Position numbers and translations under genes: made by a program. The notes under the pieces were generated by a model. The model was given only the letters and a program-made list of their open reading frames with translations, made no database searches and was not told the origin of the DNA. From Propioniciclava soli (lineage in GTDB: Bacteria; Actinomycetota; Actinomycetes; Propionibacteriales; Propionibacteriaceae): a stretch of DNA of 64,000 nucleotides. Of this stretch, positions 58,392 through 64,000 are shown piece after piece. The DNA is taken from contig NZ_JACYOT010000009.1 in the NCBI RefSeq assembly GCF_014858005.1, positions 124,001 to 188,000 of the forward strand, given 5' to 3'. Position 1 is the stretch's first letter, and each line of letters begins with the position of its first letter.

Positions 58392-60407
58392 ATGACCGTG
58401 CGCGGTTGGAACGACTTGGTCGACGGGCTCGCCTACGGCGGCGACTACAACCCCGAGCAGTGGCCCCGCGAGGTGTGGGACGACGACGTCCGCCTCATGC
58501 GCGAGGCCGGGGTGAACCTGGTGAGCCTCGCGATCTTCTCCTGGGCGACGATCGAGCCGTTGGAGGGCCAGTTCGACTGGGCGTGGCTCGACGAGGTGAT
58601 CGAGAAGCTGGACGCCGGGGGCGTCCGGATCGCCCTGGCGACAGCGACCGCGTCCCCACCGCCGTGGCTGACGGCCACGCACCCCGAGATCCTGCCCGTC
58701 ACGCGCGAGGGGGTCGTGCTGCACCAGGGCGGACGCCAGTCCTACCGCATCTCCTCCCCGGTGTACCGGGAGTACGCCACGGCGATGACGCGGCGCATGG
58801 CGGAGCGCTACGGCTCCCACCCGGCGCTCGCGCTGTGGCACGTCGACAACGAGATCGGCTGCCACATCCCCGACGACTTCTCCCCGGACGCCACCGAGGC
58901 GTTCCGCGGGTGGCTCCAGCGGCGCTACGGCACGCTCGAGGCGCTCAACGAGGCCTGGGGCACCGCCTTCTGGTCCCAGCGCTACGGGTCGTTCGAGCAC
59001 GTGCTGCCCCCGCTGCCCGCCCCGACCTTCCCCAACCCCACCCAGCAGCTCGACTGGCGCCGCTACACCTCCGACGTCCACAAGGAGTACTACCTCGCCC
59101 TGCGCGCGGTGCTCCGCGAGGTCACGCCCGAAGTGCCCATCACGACCAACTTCATGATCGGCACCGGCAACCGGCACGCCGACTACGCCGACTGGGCCCC
59201 GGAGACCGACGTCGTCGCCAACGACCACTACACCCGTTCCCACGACCCGGAGCGCCACGTCGAGCTGGCCTTCGCGGCCGACCTCACCCGGGGCGTCGCC
59301 GCCGGTGACCCGTGGCTGCTGATGGAGCACTCGACCTCGGCGGTGAACTGGCACCCCCGCAACCGGGCCAAGGATCCGGGGGAGATGGTGCGCAACTCGC
59401 TGTCCCACGTGGCCCGCGGCGCCGACGGGGTCATGTTCTTCCAGTGGCGCCAGTCCCGCGCCGGTGCGGAGAAGTTCCACTCCGGCATGGTGCCCCATGC
59501 CGGCACCGACAGCGGGGTGTGGCGCAGCACGGTGGAGCTCGGCGAACACCTGCAGCGCCTGGCGCCGGTGCGCGGCAGCCGGGTGGCCTCGAGCGTCGCC
59601 GTCGTGTTCGACTACACCAACCTGTGGGCCGTCGAGCTGGACAGTCACCCGACCAACGACCTCTCCTACCCCGACCTGGTGCTCGACTGGCACCGCGCGT
59701 TCTTCCACGAGGGCGTCCAAGTCGACGTCGTGGCTCCCCAGGCCGATCTGAGCGGTTACGACCTGGTGGTGGCGCCCAACCTCTACCTGGCCGACGACGA
59801 GCGGGTCGCGAACCTCACGGGGGTTGTCGACCGCGGGGGCGTGTTCGTCGCCACCTGGTTCTCCGGCATCGTGGACGCCCACGACCACATCCACCTGGGT
59901 GGCCACCCCGGGGCGTTCGCCGAGCTGCTGGGCATCCGTACCGAGGAGTTCTGCCCGCTGCAGCAGGGCGAGCGGGTCGGCGTCCTGCTCGACGGGGTGG
60001 ACGCCGAGGGCGTCCGGTGGACCGAGCGGACCGAGCTGCGGGGGGCGTCGGCACACGCCACGTACACCGACGGCGTCCTGGTGGGGCTCCCGGCGGTGAC
60101 CGACCATGCCGTCGGCGACGGCCACGCCTGGTACGTGGGCACCGACCTGCCGGGGGAGGGCAAGCGCGCCCTCGTGCGGACGTGGTTGGCGCAGGCGGGG
60201 ATCGAACCGGTGCTGGCCGATCCGCAGCCGGGGGTCGAGGCCGTGCGCCGCCGCGGTGAGGGCGGCTCCTTCCTCTTCGTCTTCAACCACACGCGCGGCG
60301 AGGTCCGCGTGCCCGCGACCGGCACCGAGCTGCTCACCGGCGCGCGCGTGTCCGGCGCGCTCACCCTGCCCGGTGGGGGCAGCGCGGTGGTCCACGAGGA
60401 CGCCTGA
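58392..60407 (+). CDS. GH42 beta-galactosidase
   Basis: Hydrolyses terminal beta-galactosides, probably oligosaccharides. 671 residues: a TIM barrel (about 12-390) with the acid/base Glu154 in HVDNEIG and nucleophile Glu312 in LLMEHST, a trimerisation domain (about 400-600), and a small beta C-terminal domain. YGGDYNPEQWP at the start is typical of GH42. No signal peptide, so it acts in the cytoplasm on imported sugars. The GPH symporter at 19.5 kb is a possible importer, but the two are not linked. It has its own promoter and ribosome-binding site. Confidence 0.94.
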   Translation: MTVRGWNDLVDGLAYGGDYNPEQWPREVWDDDVRLMREAGVNLVSLAIFSWATIEPLEGQFDWAWLDEVIEKLDAGGVRIALATATASPPPWLTATHPEILPVTREGVVLHQGGRQSYRISSPVYREYATAMTRRMAERYGSHPALALWHVDNEIGCHIPDDFSPDATEAFRGWLQRRYGTLEALNEAWGTAFWSQRYGSFEHVLPPLPAPTFPNPTQQLDWRRYTSDVHKEYYLALRAVLREVTPEVPITTNFMIGTGNRHADYADWAPETDVVANDHYTRSHDPERHVELAFAADLTRGVAAGDPWLLMEHSTSAVNWHPRNRAKDPGEMVRNSLSHVARGADGVMFFQWRQSRAGAEKFHSGMVPHAGTDSGVWRSTVELGEHLQRLAPVRGSRVASSVAVVFDYTNLWAVELDSHPTNDLSYPDLVLDWHRAFFHEGVQVDVVAPQADLSGYDLVVAPNLYLADDERVANLTGVVDRGGVFVATWFSGIVDAHDHIHLGGHPGAFAELLGIRTEEFCPLQQGERVGVLLDGVDAEGVRWTERTELRGASAHATYTDGVLVGLPAVTDHAVGDGHAWYVGTDLPGEGKRALVRTWLAQAGIEPVLADPQPGVEAVRRRGEGGSFLFVFNHTRGEVRVPATGTELLTGARVSGALTLPGGGSAVVHEDA

Positions 60408-60469
60408 GCCGGGCGGCGGCGGGCCGCCACGGGAGGGCCGGCCGGCGCGCCCGGGTCGAGGGGTGCGGC

Positions 60470-60475
60470 TAGGGT
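60470..60475 (+). promoter_or_regulatory. -10 element of the following membrane-protein gene
   Basis: TAGGGT with 7 bases to ATG 60483. This favours 60483 over the in-frame ATG at 60474, which would lie inside the promoter. Confidence 0.5.
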
Positions 60476-60482
60476 GGCGGGC

Positions 60483-61115
60483 ATGGCCCGACCGCGCGAT
60501 GCCCACGGTGACGACGAGGCGACGCGGGCGCGGCGCTGGCAGCTGCCCGACTGGTCGGTGATCGGCTCGCTGGTGGTGGTGAGCCTGCTGTCCTTCGGGG
60601 CGTTCTTCACCGGCGTCGGCTGGCTGGCGGGGCTGGCGTCCGGAGTGGCCCAGGTGCGGCGCACGGTGTCTGGCCGCTCGCACACCGTGGGCGACTTCGC
60701 CTCCGGCGCGCTCGCCGCCGTGCGCGGCAACTGGCTCGTGGCGCTCGGCGGGCTGGCGGTCGCGGCGCTGCTGTACATGAACGTGGTGTGGCTGACGGGT
60801 GGGTTCGTTCCCGGGGGCACGCTGGTGCTGGCCGTCGTGATCGCCATCGCCGCGGTGGTGTGGGTGGTGCTCGTGCGGGCCGCCGCCCTGTGGTCGCACG
60901 GCTCGGGCGAGATGGCCGGCGGCGTCCGCTGGGGTCAGCTCGTGCGGCGCGCGGCGCAACTCACCGTCGACGACCTCCCCGGCACCGCGGGCCTGTTCGC
61001 GGCGCTGGCGCTCACCGTCGGGTTCGTGTGGGTCTTCCCGCCGATCTTCATCCTCGTCCCCGGGCTGTGGGTGCTCGCCGTGACCGTCGTCGAGTCCCGT
61101 CGGCTGGGCGCGTGA
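60483..61115 (+). CDS. Membrane protein, possibly YesL/DUF624-like
   Basis: 210 residues with about five hydrophobic segments (26-50, 80-98, 108-132, 165-185 and 188-202). Size, topology and position after a glycosidase gene recall the YesL (DUF624) family, which accompanies carbohydrate genes, but the resemblance is loose. Its GTG-overlap with the nucleoside hydrolase gene shows coupled translation. Function unknown. Confidence 0.7.
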   Translation: MARPRDAHGDDEATRARRWQLPDWSVIGSLVVVSLLSFGAFFTGVGWLAGLASGVAQVRRTVSGRSHTVGDFASGALAAVRGNWLVALGGLAVAALLYMNVVWLTGGFVPGGTLVLAVVIAIAAVVWVVLVRAAALWSHGSGEMAGGVRWGQLVRRAAQLTVDDLPGTAGLFAALALTVGFVWVFPPIFILVPGLWVLAVTVVESRRLGA

Positions 61116-62104
61116 ACGCCCCGCTGCGCGTCGCCCTCGACGTCGACACCGGCGTCGATGACGCCTGCGCGTTGCTCCTGGCCGCGCTCCATCCCGGGCT
61201 TGACCTGCGGGCTGTGACCTGCGTGGCGGGCAACGCCGGCCTGGTCGACGTGACTCGCAACACCCTGACCGTCCTCGAGACGGCCGGACGCCGCGACGTG
61301 CCCGTCGGCGTCGGGGCCACCCGGCCGCTGCTGGAGCAACCGCGCGACGCCCGCCACGTCCACGGCGCCGACGGCATGGGCGATCTGGGCCTGCCCGCGC
61401 CCCGCGGGGGGCCGGATCGACGGCATGGGGTCGACCTGCTGCGTGACACGGCGGATGCCGCCGCCGACGCGGGCCAGCCGCTCACCCTTGTGCCGCTGGG
61501 GCCGCTGACCAACGTCGCGCTGTTCGCACGCCTGTACCCGGACGCCTTCGACCGCCTGGGCCGCGTGGTGTTCATGGGCGGCGGGGCGCAGGTGAGCAAC
61601 GCCACGGCGGCGGCGGAGTTCAACGTGTTCCACGACCCGGAGGCGGCCGCCCTCGTGCTGGACGCGTGCGCGGAGCACCGGGTGCCGGTCACGATGTACG
61701 GCCTCGACGTCTTCTACGCCCCGCGCGTGAGCGCGGCCCAGGCGGCCCGGCTCGCGGGCCTCGGCACCCCGGTGGCGGCGCTGGCGTCCGGGTTGGTCGA
61801 CTTCCAGTGCCGCCGCTTCGACGCCGCCGACGCCACCATCGGGGACGCCGGCGCGGTGGCCCTGCTCGTCGACCCGGACGCGGTGCTCACCCGCCGGCTG
61901 CCCGTGCGGGTGGAGCTGGCCGGCACGTGGACGCGCGGCCGCACCATCGTCGACCAGCGCGACTGGGGCGGCGACCTCGACCACGACCCCCACGGCCTCG
62001 CCCCGGCCCAGGTGGACGTCGCGCTCGAGGTCGACGGCCCCCGGCTGGCCGAGGTGTGGTTGGCCACGATGGCGTCCGCCGGCCCCGACGCCGTCCGGGC
62101 CTGA
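61112..62104 (+). CDS. Inosine-uridine preferring nucleoside hydrolase family protein
   Basis: 330 residues. The calcium-binding aspartate cluster LDVDTGVDDACAL (Asp10, Asp12, Asp16 and Asp17) defines the family; VFMGGGAQ, AEFNVFHDPEAA and the later GDAGAVALLVDP (in place of DPLA-type Asp-Ala) match the active-site loops. It cleaves the N-glycosidic bond of ribonucleosides for purine/pyrimidine salvage; the exact base preference cannot be read. The last calcium-site Asp may be Asp286 region and should be checked. GTG start overlaps the upstream stop. Confidence 0.88.
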   Translation: MNAPLRVALDVDTGVDDACALLLAALHPGLDLRAVTCVAGNAGLVDVTRNTLTVLETAGRRDVPVGVGATRPLLEQPRDARHVHGADGMGDLGLPAPRGGPDRRHGVDLLRDTADAAADAGQPLTLVPLGPLTNVALFARLYPDAFDRLGRVVFMGGGAQVSNATAAAEFNVFHDPEAAALVLDACAEHRVPVTMYGLDVFYAPRVSAAQAARLAGLGTPVAALASGLVDFQCRRFDAADATIGDAGAVALLVDPDAVLTRRLPVRVELAGTWTRGRTIVDQRDWGGDLDHDPHGLAPAQVDVALEVDGPRLAEVWLATMASAGPDAVRA

Positions 62105-62127
62105 GCCCGGACCGGCCGGTCGTCGGG

Positions 62128-62970
62128 TCAGTCGCGGAACTGGCTGGCCTCGAACTCGTCGGGGTTCGGGAACAGGCGGTTGGCACGCTCGAGCCCGGTG
62201 AGGGCGTCCAGCTCGCCGGTGGTCAGCTCGAAGCCGAACACGTCGATGTTGCTGCGGATGCGCTCGGGGGTCGCGGACTTCGGGATCACGATGCGGCCCT
62301 GCTGGAGGTGCCAGCGGATCACCACCTGGGCGGGAGAGACGTCGTGGGCCTGGGCGATCGCCTCGACGGCCTCCTCGGAGAGGTCCTCGCCCTTGCCGAT
62401 CGGGGCGTACGCCTCGACGGCGATCCCGGCCGCCCGGGAGGCGTCCTGCACCGCGGGCTGCTGATGGGTCGGGTGGATCTCGAACTGATTCACCGCGGGC
62501 GTGACCTCGGCGGTCTCCAGCAGGCGACCCAGATGATGGGGCAGGAAGTTGGACACGCCGATCGCGCGCACCCCGCCGTCGGCGAGCAGCTTCTCGAACG
62601 CACGCCACGTCTCGGGGGCGAGCCACCGCGTCGGCGTCGGCCAGTGGATGAGATAGAGGTCGACGACGTCGACGTCCAGCGCCTTCCGGCTGGCCTCAAA
62701 GGCGGCCAGCGCGCTGTCGTGGCCTTGGTCGCCGTTGCGGAGCTTGGTGGTGAGAAACACGTCGTCGCGCGCGAGGCCGGACGCCTTGAGCGCGGCACCG
62801 ACGCCGTCCTCGTTGTAGTAGCCGGCCGCGGTGTCGATGTGGCGGTAGCCCGCCTCGAGCGCGGTCTCGACGATGCGCTGGGTCTCGTCGGAGTCGACCT
62901 GGAACGTGCCGAACCCGAGCTGAGGGATCCGGACGCCGTTGTTGAGTTCGATGGCGGGCTGGTCAGTCAT
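62128..62970 (-). CDS. Aldo/keto reductase
   Basis: 280 residues, a (beta/alpha)8 NADPH-dependent oxidoreductase. The catalytic tetrad is visible: Asp and Tyr in DTAAGYYNEDGVG, Lys in LTTKLRNG, His in LIHWPTP. NADP-binding IPKSATPERIRSN marks the AKR5-type 2,5-diketo-D-gluconate reductase-like group. The natural substrate is unknown. ATG 62970 chosen; a TAGGTT -10 lies 7 bases upstream. Confidence 0.9.
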   Translation of the reverse strand: MTDQPAIELNNGVRIPQLGFGTFQVDSDETQRIVETALEAGYRHIDTAAGYYNEDGVGAALKASGLARDDVFLTTKLRNGDQGHDSALAAFEASRKALDVDVVDLYLIHWPTPTRWLAPETWRAFEKLLADGGVRAIGVSNFLPHHLGRLLETAEVTPAVNQFEIHPTHQQPAVQDASRAAGIAVEAYAPIGKGEDLSEEAVEAIAQAHDVSPAQVVIRWHLQQGRIVIPKSATPERIRSNIDVFGFELTTGELDALTGLERANRLFPNPDEFEASQFRD

Positions 62971-62977
62971 GGACTCC

Positions 62978-62983
62978 AACCTA
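62978..62983 (-). promoter_or_regulatory. -10 element of the leaderless aldo/keto reductase gene
   Basis: TAGGTT on the minus strand with 7 bases to the ATG at 62970. It lies 13 bases beyond the stop of the upstream dehydrogenase gene. Confidence 0.45.
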
Positions 62984-62995
62984 GCGCGGCCCTGC

Positions 62996-63802
62996 TCAGG
63001 GAGTTGCGATGCGGTGCACCTTGTGGTTGGCCGCTTGGGCCCGGGGGCGAATCGTCAGCTGGTCGATGTTGACGTGCGGCGGGCGCGCGGCGACCCAGCA
63101 GATCGCCTCGGCGACATCCTCGGCGACGAGCGGGTCGGGGACGCCGGTGTAGACGGAGTCGGCCCGCTCGGCGTCACCGTCGAAGCGGGTGAGGGAGAAC
63201 TCCTCGGTGTGCACCATGCCCGGGGCGATCTCGCACACGCGGACGGGCTGGCCGCACAGCTCCAACCGCAGCGCACGCGCCAGCATGCGCTCGCCGGCCT
63301 TGGCGGCGTTGTACCCGGCGCCGCCCTCGTAGGCGGCCTCGGCCGCGGTCGAGGTGACGAAGACGACCGTGCCCTCGGCCGCCAGCAGCGCCGGCAGCAG
63401 CGCCTTGGTCACCCGGCCAGTGCCCAGCACATTGGTGGTGTACATCGTGTGCCACGCCTCGAGGTCGGCCTCGCCCAGCGGCTCCTGGCCCACCGCGCCA
63501 CCGGCGTTGTTGACCAGGAGGTCGAGGTGCCCGCCCACCTCGTCGGCCAGGAGGGCGACGTCGTCGGCGTTGGTGATGTCGCAGCCCACGGCGACCCCGT
63601 CGATCTCGGCGGCCAGCTCGTGCACCCGGGCGAACCGTCGGGCCGCGCAGAAAACGCGGTACCCCTGGGCAGCCAGGGCCCGAGCGGTGGCGGCGCCGAT
63701 GCCGCTCGAGGCGCCCGTGACGACCGCCGTGCGCTGTTCCGGGCTGCGCTGTTCGGGGGTTGCGGGCTGCGGGCTGCGCTGATCGGGGGTCGTCTCGCTC
63801 AT
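62996..63802 (-). CDS. Short-chain dehydrogenase/reductase
   Basis: 268 residues. Rossmann motif TGASSGIG (29-36), NNAGG, catalytic Ser in VTSTAAEA and Tyr-x3-Lys in YNAAK. It resembles the YdfG-type SDRs that act on 3-hydroxy acids or serine, with the APGMVHTEEF motif typical of that group. An N-terminal Pro/Gln/Ser-rich stretch of about 24 residues precedes the fold. ATG 63802 is 6 bases after TAGACT, so leaderless. Confidence 0.9.
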   Translation of the reverse strand: MSETTPDQRSPQPATPEQRSPEQRTAVVTGASSGIGAATARALAAQGYRVFCAARRFARVHELAAEIDGVAVGCDITNADDVALLADEVGGHLDLLVNNAGGAVGQEPLGEADLEAWHTMYTTNVLGTGRVTKALLPALLAAEGTVVFVTSTAAEAAYEGGAGYNAAKAGERMLARALRLELCGQPVRVCEIAPGMVHTEEFSLTRFDGDAERADSVYTGVPDPLVAEDVAEAICWVAARPPHVNIDQLTIRPRAQAANHKVHRIATP

Positions 63803-63808
63803 GGCGGG

Positions 63809-63814
63809 AGTCTA
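63809..63814 (-). promoter_or_regulatory. -10 element of the leaderless SDR gene
   Basis: TAGACT on the minus strand with 6 bases to the ATG at 63802. Confidence 0.5.
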
Positions 63815-63836
63815 GGGCCAGGGGCGGCCGGGGAAA

Positions 63837-63928
63837 GCGACGAAAAGGCGACACTCGATGCGTGGACGGACGCGCGATTGAGCGTGAACGCGCGAGTGAG
63901 CGCGCACTCACTGTCGGCTTTTCGTCGC
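63837..63928. repeat. Long inverted repeat in the terminal noncoding stretch
   Basis: Arms of 17 bp (63837-63853 and 63912-63928) with one mismatch, carrying GCGACGAAAAG at the outer ends. The 58-base centre is itself built of GCG/GAG alternations with smaller inverted repeats (GAGTG with CACTC near 63894-63909). No coding frame or ribosome-binding site was seen from 63803 to the end of the window. Confidence 0.65.
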
Positions 63929-64000
63929 GCCCCGCCGGGCACGGCACGGGAGCGGTGTCGCCACGGGGCGGGGCACGGTGGTGTGACGTGCGGACGGGGC

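Noticed and set aside
58155-60959. Open frame of more than 900 codons on the minus strand over the beta-galactosidase gene
   Set aside because: Antisense to a clear GH42 enzyme; His/Arg/Gly-rich without recognisable motifs.

Overview
The window is a continuous piece of chromosome from a high-GC Gram-positive actinobacterium, most probably a member of the Propionibacteriaceae. The strongest evidence is a complete transcarboxylase operon (methylmalonyl-CoA carboxytransferase 5S, 12S and 1.3S subunits, 54.4-58.2 kb), the hallmark of the propionic acid (Wood-Werkman) cycle. Supporting actinobacterial markers are Lsr2, two mycothiol genes (mycothione reductase and mshD), GlnR, bS22 and DisA/RadA. 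I cannot name the genus from sequence alone. No rRNA, tRNA, IS element, prophage or CRISPR array was recognised.

Layout. 1-1.4 kb: end of a methionine ABC importer (metN partial, metI). 1.4-2.4 kb: a small leftward operon of two membrane proteins and a winged-helix regulator. 2.5-8.4 kb: ftsH-folE-folP-folB-folK plus two membrane proteins, the tetrahydrofolate pathway packed with overlapping starts and stops. 8.4-12.8 kb: an orphan NuoD-like protein, lsr2 and clpC. 12.9-17.6 kb (leftward): a DUF4190-type membrane protein, mutY, disA, radA and a VOC protein. 17.7-24.2 kb: a sugar-isomerase-like protein, a CPBP protease, a GPH-type sugar symporter (leftward), asd, proC, bS22, a glutaredoxin-like protein and a histidine phosphatase, leading into a cytochrome c maturation (System II) operon at 24.2-28.0 kb (TlpA-like lipoprotein, ccdA, resB, ccsA).

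28.0-28.4 kb is the strangest stretch: about 420 noncoding bases with 20-bp tandem repeats, six CACGTG hexamers and several large inverted repeats, including a perfect 56-bp palindrome, just before mycothione reductase. 29.8-42.0 kb (leftward): a DUF2510 protein, the pst phosphate importer with a two-repeat PHO box, a Nudix/phosphatase fusion, polyphosphate kinase, mshD, glnR, dtd and a large lipoprotein. 42.2-46.7 kb: a FABP/nitrobindin-like protein, a YgfZ-like protein, typA and a GTPase. 46.7-54.3 kb: a surface-polysaccharide locus (four glycosyltransferases, a flippase and a large membrane protein). 54.4-63.8 kb: the transcarboxylase operon, a GH42 beta-galactosidase, a small membrane protein, a nucleoside hydrolase, an aldo/keto reductase and a short-chain dehydrogenase.

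One signal runs through the whole window. A -10 element of the form TAnnnT lies 6-8 bases before the start codon of at least twelve genes, so much of this region appears to be transcribed as leaderless mRNA. I used this to choose several start codons.
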